The notes below the pieces were generated by a model. The model saw nothing but the letters and a program-made list of their open reading frames with translations. It searched no databases and had not been told where the DNA came from. A DNA stretch of 64,000 nt from Pseudothauera rhizosphaerae (GTDB lineage: Bacteria > Pseudomonadota > Gammaproteobacteria > Burkholderiales > Rhodocyclaceae): contig NZ_SSOD01000002.1 of NCBI RefSeq assembly GCF_004801305.1, positions 248,001-312,000 of the forward strand. Reading direction: 5' to 3'. The stretch's first letter is position 1; each line of letters begins with the position of its first letter. This document shows, one piece after another, positions 41,842-55,059 of this stretch. The translations under genes and the position numbers were made by a program.

Positions 41842-41920
41842 GGGGTCTCCGGCGGCAACGCTTTGGAACGACGGCAGGATGCGGGTTCGGGAGCGGCGTG
41901 ATCAATGTCACGGAGTATAG

Positions 41921-43033
<1,113 letters not shown>

Positions 43034-43038
43034 GGCCC

Positions 43039-43830
43039 ATGCCGCGCCGCCGCCGCGACCGTTCGCCGACTGAGCCGCGCGGCGCGGATGAGCGCCGCGC
43101 GCCACACCTCGGAGCGGACGGCGCCGGCACCTTGCCCTTCGGCGCGCTCGCGGAACTCACGCGCACCCGCCGGCCGCCGGCGCAGAACCCCATCATGCGC
43201 GCCTGGGAAGAGGCGCACGCACCCCGGCGCCGGCCGTCCCCGGTACAGCAGCCGGCCCCCGTCCAGGACCCCGCCATCGCGCCAGCCGATCTCGCCTTGC
43301 TGCAGGCGGCGATGGCCGACGTGCAGCCACTGGCCGCACGCCACGAACGGGTCGAAGCGCCCCGATCCCGCCCCGCGCCGGTCCCCCTCAAGCGGCACGC
43401 GGATGAGCACGCCACCCTGCACGATTCGCTGCATGCCCCGCTGAGCTTCGAGGACCGCCTCGACATGGGCGACGAGGCGGCCTTCCTGCGCCCCGGCCTG
43501 CCGCGCCGCGTGCTGGCCGATCTGCGCCGCGGGCGCTGGGTGCTGCAGGGCGAGGTGGATCTGCACGGATTGAACCGGGAAGAGGCGCGCGCGGCCCTTG
43601 CCCGCTTCCTGCAATCCAGCCTGCAGCAGGGGCGGCGCTGCGTGCGGGTCATCCACGGCAAGGGGCTGGGTTCCCCCGGCGGGGTGTCGATACTCAAGCA
43701 GCTCTCGCGCGGCTGGCTGGCGCAGCGCGAGGAAATCCTCGCCTTCTGCCAGGCCGGCCCCCACGCGGGGGGCGGCGGTGCGCTGCTGGTGCTGCTGCGG
43801 GCGCCGGGCGGCGCCCGCGAAGGAAAGTGA
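43039..43830 (+). CDS. Smr-domain protein
   Basis: 263 residues from ATG 43039. Residues 1-170 are a disordered, Arg/Pro-rich region with a short conserved block (DEHATLHDSLHAPLSFEDRL). The C-terminal Smr domain is LQGEVDLHGLNREEARAALA, then GRRCVRVIHGKGLGSPGG and LKQLSRGW. The DLHG and HGKG motifs are those of MutS2-type Smr nuclease domains. It nicks nucleic acids; the target is unknown. The gene is coupled to trxB. Confidence 0.85.
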   Translation: MPRRRRDRSPTEPRGADERRAPHLGADGAGTLPFGALAELTRTRRPPAQNPIMRAWEEAHAPRRRPSPVQQPAPVQDPAIAPADLALLQAAMADVQPLAARHERVEAPRSRPAPVPLKRHADEHATLHDSLHAPLSFEDRLDMGDEAAFLRPGLPRRVLADLRRGRWVLQGEVDLHGLNREEARAALARFLQSSLQQGRRCVRVIHGKGLGSPGGVSILKQLSRGWLAQREEILAFCQAGPHAGGGGALLVLLRAPGGAREGK

Positions 43831-43837
43831 GCGCGGC

Positions 43838-45860
<2,023 letters not shown>

Positions 45861-46002
45861 GGGACGCAACTATACCGTGGGATTCCGGCGCCCGGCGCTG
45901 CACCGCGGTATTTCACAGCCACCGTGGGCAAGCCTGTGGATAAACGCTGGATAGCGTATCGAACACTATGACCGGTAAAGCTTTTGCGCAGTTGCACAAG
46001 AA

Positions 46003-47154
46003 ATGAGCGATCTCCCTCCGGCCCCTCACGCCCTGGACGGCTTCCACCTGCTGGACGGCCTCGCCGGCGTGCCTGCGGCAGCCTGGGACGCCCTCGCCGG
46101 CGGCCAGCCCTGCCTCGCCCACGCCTATCTCCATGCGCTGGAGGCGACCGGCTGCGTAGGCGGACAGACCGGCTGGCTGCCCCGCCATGCCACCCTGTGG
46201 CGCGCCGGCGAACTGGTGGCGGCCATGCCCCTGTACGAAAAGCACCACTCCTGGGGCGAATACGTGTTCGACTGGGCCTGGGCCGAGGCCTACGCCCGCC
46301 ATGGCCTGGCCTACTATCCGAAGTGGCTCGCCGCCCTGCCCTTCACCCCCATTCCCGGCCCGCGCCTGCTGGGCCGCAGCCCGGCCGACCGCCGGGCGCT
46401 GCTGGCCGCCGTGCTGGCCATGGCGGCGGACAGCGGCCATTCCTCCTTCCACCTGCTCTTTCCCGAACCGGACGAGGCGCCCTGGCTGGAAGAGGCCGGC
46501 CTGCTGCTGCGCCGCGGCGTGCAGTTCCACTGGCGCAACGCCGGCTACCGCGACTTCGACGACTTCCTCGCCCGCCTCAACCACGACAAGCGCAAAAAGA
46601 TCCGCCAGGAACGCCGCCGCGCCGCCGCCCACGGCCTCACCCTGCGCTGGCTGGACGGCCGCAGCGCGCAGGCGGCGGACTGGGCCTTCTTTCACCACTG
46701 CTACGCGCTCACCTACGCCCTGCACCGCTCCACGCCCTATCTGAACGAGGACTTCTTCACCACGCTGGCGCGCACGCTGCCGGACGGCGTACGTCTGCTG
46801 CTGGCCGAGCGTGACGGCGATCCGGTCGCAGCCGCCTTCTTCCTGTGCGACCACGATGCCCTCTACGGGCGCTACTGGGGCGCCACCGAGGCCCTGCCCT
46901 TCCTGCATTTCGAACTGTGCTACTACCAGGCCATCGAGTACTGCATCGCCCACGGCCTCGCCCGCTTCGAAGGCGGCGCCCAGGGCGAACACAAGCTCGC
47001 GCGCGGCCTGGAGCCGGTCGTCACGGTGTCGGCGCACTGGCTGCGCGATGCCCGCTTCGCCGACGCCGTCGCGCGCTTCCTCGCCCGCGAGCGCGGCGGC
47101 ATCGACGCCTATCTGGACGAACTCGAAGAGCGTCTGCCGTTCCGCGCCGGCTGA
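46003..47154 (+). CDS. FemAB-like GNAT family protein (DUF482 type)
   Basis: 383 residues. Features include PCLAHAYLHALEATGCVGGQ, WGEYVFDWAWAEAYARHGLA, YYPKWLAALPFTPIPGPRLL and DDFLARLNHDKRKKIRQERR. These mark the FemAB-like acyltransferase family (peptidogalycan biosynthesis/DUF482) common in alpha- and betaproteobacteria, with two GNAT-like halves. It may transfer aminoacyl or acyl groups in cell-envelope synthesis; the substrate is unknown. It starts 142 bases from nadE on the opposite strand. Confidence 0.8.
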   Translation: MSDLPPAPHALDGFHLLDGLAGVPAAAWDALAGGQPCLAHAYLHALEATGCVGGQTGWLPRHATLWRAGELVAAMPLYEKHHSWGEYVFDWAWAEAYARHGLAYYPKWLAALPFTPIPGPRLLGRSPADRRALLAAVLAMAADSGHSSFHLLFPEPDEAPWLEEAGLLLRRGVQFHWRNAGYRDFDDFLARLNHDKRKKIRQERRRAAAHGLTLRWLDGRSAQAADWAFFHHCYALTYALHRSTPYLNEDFFTTLARTLPDGVRLLLAERDGDPVAAAFFLCDHDALYGRYWGATEALPFLHFELCYYQAIEYCIAHGLARFEGGAQGEHKLARGLEPVVTVSAHWLRDARFADAVARFLARERGGIDAYLDELEERLPFRAG

Positions 47155-47349
47155 ACGGACCGCCGCAGCCGCTCGCCCGGCGCGATCCGGGGATGCCCGC
47201 GTCGTCGAACAGTGGTAATCTCGCCGCGGTAGCAACCCAACGAGATATCGATCAGCCCGCCGGGGCCAGCAGAGCAGGGAAGGCCGCTCGGACAAGAAGC
47301 GGAACGCTTTCGGCAGACTGCCCATTGGTCATTTTCGAGGAGGTTGAGC

Positions 47350-49389
<2,040 letters not shown>

Positions 49390-49409
49390 CACGCCTGCCC
49401 TGAAAAGCA

Positions 49410-49441
49410 CAAAGCCCCGCGTTCGCGGGGCTTTGTTTTTT
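49410..49441 (+). terminator. Terminator between hppA and ppa
   Basis: CAAAGCCCCGC (49410-49420), loop GTTC and GCGGGGCTTTG (49425-49435) form a perfect 11-base stem, then TTTTTT. On the other strand it has an imperfect T run, so it may serve both convergent genes. Confidence 0.9.
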
Positions 49442-49459
49442 CGCCGCGGGCGGGCCGGC

Positions 49460-50008
49460 TCAGAAATGCGGCTTCTTCTTCGCCCCCTGGAAGGCGTCGA
49501 TGCCGGCGCGGATCTCGGCCTTGGCCTCATCCTTGTCGCTCCAGCCGACGACCTTGACCCACTTGCCCTGTTCGAGATCCTTGTAGTGCTCGAAGAAGTG
49601 CACGATCTGGCGCAGCAGCAGGTCGTCCAGGTCGCGGAACGAATCGATGCGGTCGTACAGCGTGGTCAGCTTGGACACCGGCACCGCGAGCACCTTGGCA
49701 TCCTGGCCGCCCTCGTCCTCCATCTTCAGGAGGCCGACCGGACGGCAGCGGATCACCACGCCCGGGATCAGCGGGAAGGGCGTGACGACCAGCACGTCCA
49801 CCGGGTCGCCGTCGCCGGCGATCGTATGCGGCACGTAACCGTAGTTGCACGGATAGCACATGGAGGTGCCCATGAAGCGGTCGACGAAGACCGCGCCGCT
49901 GTCCTTGTCCACCTCGAACTTGATCGGATCCGCATGCGCCGGGATCTCGATGATGACGTTGATGTCGTTCGGCACGTCCTTGCCGGCCGGGACCTGTTCG
50001 AAGCCCAT
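49460..50008 (-). CDS. ppa: Inorganic pyrophosphatase
   Basis: 182 residues. Signature [20 protein letters not shown] with catalytic Asp residues, preceded by [20 protein letters not shown]. The C-terminal half has [20 protein letters not shown]. It is the soluble family I enzyme that drives biosynthesis forward. The -10 TATAAT on the minus strand lies at 50042-50047, about 20 bases from the opposite promoter of the riboswitch transcript. Confidence 0.95.
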   Translation of the reverse strand: MGFEQVPAGKDVPNDINVIIEIPAHADPIKFEVDKDSGAVFVDRFMGTSMCYPCNYGYVPHTIAGDGDPVDVLVVTPFPLIPGVVIRCRPVGLLKMEDEGGQDAKVLAVPVSKLTTLYDRIDSFRDLDDLLLRQIVHFFEHYKDLEQGKWVKVVGWSDKDEAKAEIRAGIDAFQGAKKKPHF

Positions 50009-50066
50009 TTCGCTACCCTCCGATGGAAAAAAGTGGGCGGAATTATACGGGAAAGCCCGGCACGCC

Positions 50067-50072
50067 TATAAT
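50067..50072 (+). promoter_or_regulatory. -10 box of the riboswitch-tonB transcript
   Basis: TATAAT about 12 bases before the first predicted riboswitch base. No good -35 is seen. It is divergent from the ppa -10 at 50042-50047. Confidence 0.5.
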
Positions 50073-50079
50073 TCGGCGT

Positions 50080-50210
50080 TGATTCGAAGGTGCTGCCGCC
50101 CATTCCATGCGCGGCGGAGAATCGGGAAACAGGTGCGAGACCTGTGCTGCCCCCGCAACGGTGTGGCGTCGGAGCGATGCTCCGCGCCGAGCCCGGAGAC
50201 CGGCCTTCGA
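50080..50210 (+). promoter_or_regulatory. Cobalamin riboswitch
   Basis: The aptamer core reads GGGAAACAGGTGCGAGACCT, then GCTGCCCCCGCAACGGT, followed by the closing AGCCCGGAGACCGGCC near 50190-50205. These are the B12-box and kissing-loop elements of the class I AdoCbl riboswitch. It lies about 110 bases upstream of the tonB start and should repress expression when cobalamin is abundant. Confidence 0.93.
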
Positions 50211-50321
50211 AGCGCGCGGACCGTGCCCACGCCGATCCGCGAGTGAAGCGCTGCGGGTCGGCTGCGCGTCGCGAGCCTCGCGCCCGTGTCCGCCCCGCGT
50301 CCTGTGACGTTGCGGGTTGCG

Positions 50322-51146
50322 ATGGATTCTTCGGGCTCTCCCTCCCTGCTGTCTTCCGGCACTGCCGAAGCGGGTGCCGTGCTGCCGCCGCTGCAGTGGG
50401 GCTGGCTCGCGCTGGTGGTCGGCGTGCATGCCGCCGGCCTCGCCTGGCTGGGGCTGGGCGGCGAACCGGCTTTGCCCGCCCGCCCGCCGCAGGCTGCGGT
50501 CAGCGTGCGTCTGCTGGCACCATCGGCTCCTTCTGCCGCATCCGTGCCGCAGGCCGGGGCCACGCCGCCGGCAGCGCCTGCCCCTCCTCCTGCGCAGCCC
50601 ACCGCCGCGCACCCCCGCCACCCGGCGAAGCCGGCCCCCCGTCCCGCAGCGCGGCCACACACAACGTCCGCCCCCACGGCGATGACCGCAGCTCAACGGC
50701 CCGAACATCCACCGGCACCGGCGCCCGCCGAACAAAATGAAAATGCCGCGGAGCGGCTACCCACCCAGGTGCCGCCGGTGGCCGGGCCCCCCGCGACGGA
50801 AACGCCGACCACCCTGTCGGGCGCGACACCGGGGGCATCCCACGGCACGGCGTCGGCATTCAGCGCCGCGCGTTTCGATGCCGCCTATCTGCACAACCCG
50901 GAGCCTGCCTATCCGCAGGCCTCCCGCCGCCGCGGCGAGGAAGGGCAGGTCGTCCTGCGCGTGCGGGTGCTGGCCTCCGGCCGTGCGGGCGAGGTCGAAA
51001 TCGCCGAAAGCAGCAGATACCCGCGGCTGGACCACGCCGCCCGGCAAGCCGTGGCCGAATGGCGCTTCGAGCCGGCCCACCGCGGCGATGTGCCGGTGGA
51101 TAGCTGGCTGCGGGTGCCGGCGGTGTTCCGCCTGGAAGAGGGGTGA
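50322..51146 (+). CDS. tonB: TonB-type energy transducer under B12 riboswitch
   Basis: 274 residues from ATG 50322 (an in-frame GTG at 50286 is also possible). One N-terminal TM (WGWLALVVGVHAAGLAWLGL), a Pro/Ala-rich periplasmic spacer (about 60-190) and the TonB C-terminal domain (YLHNPEPAYPQASRRRGEEG, QVVLRVRVLASGRAGEVEIA, then VAEWRFEPAHRGDVPVDSWL). It delivers energy to outer-membrane receptors. The riboswitch suggests a dedicated role in cobalamin uptake with a BtuB partner encoded elsewhere. No exbB or exbD is adjacent. Confidence 0.88.
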   Translation: MDSSGSPSLLSSGTAEAGAVLPPLQWGWLALVVGVHAAGLAWLGLGGEPALPARPPQAAVSVRLLAPSAPSAASVPQAGATPPAAPAPPPAQPTAAHPRHPAKPAPRPAARPHTTSAPTAMTAAQRPEHPPAPAPAEQNENAAERLPTQVPPVAGPPATETPTTLSGATPGASHGTASAFSAARFDAAYLHNPEPAYPQASRRRGEEGQVVLRVRVLASGRAGEVEIAESSRYPRLDHAARQAVAEWRFEPAHRGDVPVDSWLRVPAVFRLEEG

Positions 51147-51151
51147 AGCCT

Positions 51152-51361
51152 TCAGACAGGGGAATCGAAACCGGCCGCTTCCACCGCGGTGCGCAACTGC
51201 TCCGGCGTGACCTGGGCCGGATCGTAATTCACCCGCGCGCTGGCGCCCTCCAGCGACACTTCCGCTTCGCTCACGCCCGGCAGAGCCTTCAACACGCCGG
51301 TCACGTTGCGCACGCAGCCGCCGCAGCTCATGCCTTCCACCTTGATCGTCACTTCACTCAT
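51152..51361 (-). CDS. copZ: CopZ-like copper chaperone
   Basis: 69 residues: MSEVTIKVEGMSCGGCVRNV, then a beta-alpha-beta-beta-alpha-beta HMA fold. The MSCGGC metal site binds Cu(I). The gene lies 24 bases downstream of copA in the same direction, a normal copA-copZ pair. It delivers copper to the ATPase or the regulator. Confidence 0.88.
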   Translation of the reverse strand: MSEVTIKVEGMSCGGCVRNVTGVLKALPGVSEAEVSLEGASARVNYDPAQVTPEQLRTAVEAAGFDSPV

Positions 51362-51385
51362 CGTTCTGATCCTCTTCAGAAAAAA

Positions 51386-53791
51386 CTAGCGCCCTGCGCG
51401 CCAGCGGCGCAGCAGCAACGAATTGCTCACCACCGAAACCGAACTCATGGCCATCGCCGCCCCGGCCACCACCGGGTTCAGGAAACCCAGCGCGGCGAGC
51501 GGGATGCCCAGCACGTTGTAGATGAAGGCGAAGAACAGATTCTGGCGGATCTTCGCCAGCGTGGCGCGGGACAGGTCGATGGCGTCGGCCACGCCGTCCA
51601 GGCTGTTGCGCACCAGCGTGATGTCCGCCGCCTCCACCGCCACGTCGGCACCGACGCCGATGGCGAAGGACACGTCCGCAGCCGCGAGCGCCGGCGCGTC
51701 GTTGATGCCGTCGCCGGCCATGCCCACGCGCACGCCCTCCGCGCCCAGCGCCTTGACCGCCGCGGCCTTGTCCCCCGGCAGCACGCCGGCACGGTAGTCG
51801 GTGATGCCCACCTGGGCGGCGATGGCCGCGGCGGTGGCCTCGTGGTCGCCGGTCAGCATGACTACGCGGATGCCCCGCGCCTGCAGGCGGGCCACCGCGC
51901 GGGCGGAATCCTCCCGCACCTGGTCGGCCACCCCGAGCACACCGGCGAAGCCTTGGTCCACGGCCACCGCCACCAGCGTGCGCCCGGCTGCCGCCAACTC
52001 GTCGCAGAAGCCCGGCGGCAGCACCACGCCGCGCTCGAGCAGGAAGGCCGGCGTGCCGGCCAGCACCGTGCGCCCGCCGACCTGCCCTGCCAACCCCTTG
52101 CCGCCGAAGTTCTGCACCGCCTCCACCGGCTGCAGGGCCAAGCCTTCGGTACGGGCGCGCGCCACCACGGCCTGCGCGATCGGGTGCGCGCTGCCCTGCT
52201 CCAGTGCGGCCGCCGCCTCCAGTAGCGCGGCCGGCGTCCATCCGGTCGCGGGCAGCAGGTCGCTCACCGCGGGTTCCCCGCGCGTCAGCGTGCCGGTCTT
52301 GTCCACCGCCAGCACCTTCACCTTCTCCGCCAGCTCCAGCGCCTCGGCATTCTTCACCAGCATGCCGGCGCGCGCGCCCTGGCCCGTGCCCACCATGATC
52401 GCGGTCGGCGTGGCGAGGCCCAGCGCGCACGGGCAGGCGATCACCAGCACCGCCACGGCGTTGATCAGCGCCTGGGCGAAGTCGCCCGACCACAGCCACC
52501 AGCCGGCCAGCGTGAAGAGCGCGACCGCCACCACCACCGGCACGAACACCGCCGCAATGCGGTCGGCAAGGCGCTGCACCGGCGCCTTGGATCCCTGCGC
52601 CTGCGCCACCATGCGGATGATGCCGGCGAGCAGCGTGGACGCCCCCACGCCGGTCGCCCGGCAGCGAAGCAGGCCCTCGCCGTTCAGCGTGGCGGCGAAC
52701 ACCTTGTCGCCCGCCGCCTTGTCCACCGGCAGGCTCTCGCCGGTCAGCATGGCTTCGTTGAGGGCCGAACGGCCGGACTCCACCACACCGTCCACCGGCA
52801 CCGCATCCCCCGGACGGACGATGACGAGGTCGCCCGGCCGCACCGTAGCCACCGGCACTTCCACCACTTCGCCGTCCCGCTCGATGCGCGCCATCTTCGG
52901 CTGCAGGCGCATCAGTGCGTCGAGCGCCGCGCCGGTACGCGCCTTGGCCCGTGCCTCCATCAGCTTGCCGAGCAGCACCAGGGTGATGATCACCGCCGAG
53001 GCTTCGAAATACACGTGTTGTTCGTGCATGCCCAGCAAGGTCACCAGCGTGCTGAACAGCCAGGCCATGGAGGTGCCCAGCGCCACCAGCACGTCCATGT
53101 TGGCGCCGCCGCCGCGCAGCGCCGACCAGGCGCCGCGGTAGAAGCGCGCGCCGATCCAGAACTGCACCGGGGTGGCCAGCAGCAACTGCAGCCAGCGTGG
53201 GATCAGGTCGTGGTGAGCGTCGCCCGTCCAGCCGCCGAGCATGGCCGGCATCTGCGCCGCCAGCGGCAGGGTCAGCAGCGCGGCGATCCAGAACTGGCGC
53301 AGGTCACGCCGCCAGGCCTCGGCGTGGCGGGCACGCTCCTGTTCGCGGATGTCCAGCCCCGCTTCGATCGCGCCGAAACCGGCCTTCTCCACCGCCGCGA
53401 TGGCGGCCTGCGGTGACAGCAGGCCGGGCTGGTAATGCAGCACGGCGCGCTCGTTGGCGAAGTTCACCGCGGCCTCGACGCCGGGCAGGCGGTTCAGCAC
53501 CTTTTCCAGCCGGGCGGCGCAGGCCGCGCAGGTCATGCCGGAGATGGACAGTTCCAGATCGGCCCGGGGCACGTCGAAGCCGGCCTTGCGGATCGCCTCC
53601 ACCACCGCCTCGGGCGCGGTTTCGCCCGACAGCGTCACCTGCGCGCGCTCGGCGGCGAGGTTCACGCCGGCCTGGACGCCGGGCAGGCGGTTGAGCACCT
53701 TCTCGATGCGGGTCGCGCAGGCGGCGCAGGTCATGCCGGCGACCGGCAGTTCCAGCACGATGGGCGGAATTGGGGTGATGCGCTCGTTCAT
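51386..53791 (-). CDS. copA: Cu+-exporting P-type ATPase
   Basis: 801 residues from ATG 53791. Two N-terminal HMA domains (VAGMTCAACATRIEKVLNRL; ISGMTCAACAARLEKVLNRL), eight TM segments including the CPC site VLVIACPCALGLATPTAIMV, phosphorylation motif AVDKTGTLTRGE and hinge MAGDGINDAPALAAADVSFA. It exports cytoplasmic copper. It is expressed from a mer-like promoter opposite a MerR-family regulator and paired with copZ. A nearby DsbD-type gene hints that copper also serves cytochrome oxidase assembly here. Confidence 0.95.
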   Translation of the reverse strand: MNERITPIPPIVLELPVAGMTCAACATRIEKVLNRLPGVQAGVNLAAERAQVTLSGETAPEAVVEAIRKAGFDVPRADLELSISGMTCAACAARLEKVLNRLPGVEAAVNFANERAVLHYQPGLLSPQAAIAAVEKAGFGAIEAGLDIREQERARHAEAWRRDLRQFWIAALLTLPLAAQMPAMLGGWTGDAHHDLIPRWLQLLLATPVQFWIGARFYRGAWSALRGGGANMDVLVALGTSMAWLFSTLVTLLGMHEQHVYFEASAVIITLVLLGKLMEARAKARTGAALDALMRLQPKMARIERDGEVVEVPVATVRPGDLVIVRPGDAVPVDGVVESGRSALNEAMLTGESLPVDKAAGDKVFAATLNGEGLLRCRATGVGASTLLAGIIRMVAQAQGSKAPVQRLADRIAAVFVPVVVAVALFTLAGWWLWSGDFAQALINAVAVLVIACPCALGLATPTAIMVGTGQGARAGMLVKNAEALELAEKVKVLAVDKTGTLTRGEPAVSDLLPATGWTPAALLEAAAALEQGSAHPIAQAVVARARTEGLALQPVEAVQNFGGKGLAGQVGGRTVLAGTPAFLLERGVVLPPGFCDELAAAGRTLVAVAVDQGFAGVLGVADQVREDSARAVARLQARGIRVVMLTGDHEATAAAIAAQVGITDYRAGVLPGDKAAAVKALGAEGVRVGMAGDGINDAPALAAADVSFAIGVGADVAVEAADITLVRNSLDGVADAIDLSRATLAKIRQNLFFAFIYNVLGIPLAALGFLNPVVAGAAMAMSSVSVVSNSLLLRRWRAGR

Positions 53792-53829
53792 GGTGATGCC
53801 CCGCTTGCATGGGGTGTTTCGATGGTGGC

Positions 53830-53861
53830 AGTCTAGACCCTGTACCAAGGTACGGAGTCAA
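53830..53861 (-). promoter_or_regulatory. MerR-type copA promoter/operator
   Basis: On the minus strand TTGACT (53856-53861) and TAGACT (53830-53835) are 20 bases apart, the over-long spacer typical of MerR-activated promoters. The spacer has the dyad GTACC-TT-GGTAC. TTGACTCCGTAC is the same as the start of the Tn21/Tn501 mer operator. It lies between copA and the divergent regulator gene. Confidence 0.85.
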
Positions 53862-53866
53862 CCCCC

Positions 53867-54286
53867 ATGGGCAATTCATCTTCCCCCTCCGCCGCACTGA
53901 CCATCGGCCGCCTGGCTTCTGCCGCCGGGGTGGGCGTGGAGACGGTGCGCTACTACCAGCGCCGCGGCCTGATCGGCGCACCGGCCGCTCGGCGCGGGGC
54001 CTTCCGTGTCTACGACGCGGACGCGCTGTCGCGCCTGCACTTCATCCGCCGCGCCCAGACGCTGGGCTTCAGCCTGGACGAGATCGCCGAACTGCTGGCC
54101 CTCGACGAGGAGCGCGACCGGGACAAGGCGCGCGCCTTCGCGCAGGCGAAGATCGCCGACATCGAGTCCCGCATCCACCGCCTGGAAGAAGTCCGTGCCG
54201 CGCTGCAGGGGCTGGTGCACTGCTGCGAGCACACCGCGGCGCCCGCACCCTGCCCCATCCTGCAGGCCTTCGGCAGCGACACCTGA
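53867..54286 (+). CDS. MerR-family copper-responsive-type regulator
   Basis: 139 residues. N-terminal winged HTH (LTIGRLASAAGVGVETVRYY, QRRGLIGAPAARRGAFRVYD), a dimerization helix and a C-terminal metal loop CCEHTAAPAPCPI. The two Cys nine residues apart fit MerR spacing more than CueR (eight), but MerR's third Cys in the dimer helix is missing (DEERDRDKA). It is divergent from copA, so copper is the likely inducer. It probably bends the 20-base spacer promoter. Confidence 0.82.
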   Translation: MGNSSSPSAALTIGRLASAAGVGVETVRYYQRRGLIGAPAARRGAFRVYDADALSRLHFIRRAQTLGFSLDEIAELLALDEERDRDKARAFAQAKIADIESRIHRLEEVRAALQGLVHCCEHTAAPAPCPILQAFGSDT

Positions 54287-54290
54287 AGAT

Positions 54291-54992
54291 TCAGCAGACC
54301 ACGCCGTTCCACAGGATGCCGCCCAGGGACGGCGCGTGGAACAAGCCGAACACACCGAAGCCCAGCACCACCAGGCCGGCGGCGAAGCGCACCTTGCCGT
54401 TGCGGGTGATGTCGCGGAAACGCTTGAATACCAGCCCGGCGAGCAGCAGGTTGGGCAGCGTGCCCAGGCCGAAGGCCAGCATCAGCCCGGCGCCGCGGGC
54501 GGCCGAGCCGGTGACCAGGGCGGTGGCCAGCACGCTGTAGACCAGGCCACAGGGCAGAAAACCCCACAGCAGGCCGAGGGGATAGCCCTGCGCCACGGAG
54601 CGCGCCGGCAGGAAACGCCGCGTGAGCGGCTGGATACGCCGCCACAGGTGCTGCCCCGCCCGTTCCACCGGTGCCAGCAGCCGGGTGAAGCCGGTGAGGT
54701 AGAGGCCCAGTGCCACCAGCATCAGGTTGGCGAGCACGTACAGGGCGAGTTGGACCGGCATCACGTCGTTGTACAGCATGCCCACCGTGCCGAGCGCGCC
54801 GAGCAGGCCGCCGATCACGGTATAAGTGGTGATGCGCCCGAGGTTGTAGGCGAGGTGAATGGGCCACTGGCGGCGGGTCTGGCCCGGCACCTGCACCGTC
54901 AGCGCGCCGACGATGCCGCCGCACATGCCGACGCAGTGCGTGCCGCCGAGCAGGCCGATGAGGAAGACGGCGAGGTAGCCGGTTTCAGGCAT
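54291..54992 (-). CDS. DsbD/TauE-SafE-like membrane protein (cytochrome oxidase copper type)
   Basis: 233 residues with six TM segments. GLLGGTHCVGMCGGIVGALT is the GG-x-H-C-x-G-M-C-G signature of the heavy-metal-linked DsbD_2 family found beside ccoG/ccoI and copA genes. The second half has LGLLWGFLPCGLVYSVLATA. It may move copper or electrons for cbb3 oxidase maturation. It precedes hemN/fnr as in other Rhodocyclales fix-type clusters. Confidence 0.78.
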   Translation of the reverse strand: MPETGYLAVFLIGLLGGTHCVGMCGGIVGALTVQVPGQTRRQWPIHLAYNLGRITTYTVIGGLLGALGTVGMLYNDVMPVQLALYVLANLMLVALGLYLTGFTRLLAPVERAGQHLWRRIQPLTRRFLPARSVAQGYPLGLLWGFLPCGLVYSVLATALVTGSAARGAGLMLAFGLGTLPNLLLAGLVFKRFRDITRNGKVRFAAGLVVLGFGVFGLFHAPSLGGILWNGVVC

Positions 54993-55059
54993 TCGAGGGG
55001 ACCGGTGAGCGGGAAGCCGTGCGGGGGACGGTACGCATTCTACGCCCCGCCCCGCAGGC

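Noticed and set aside
53867-54286. Mercury-resistance regulator merR
   Set aside because: One of the three mercury-ligand cysteines is missing and the neighbours are copA/copZ, not merTPA.
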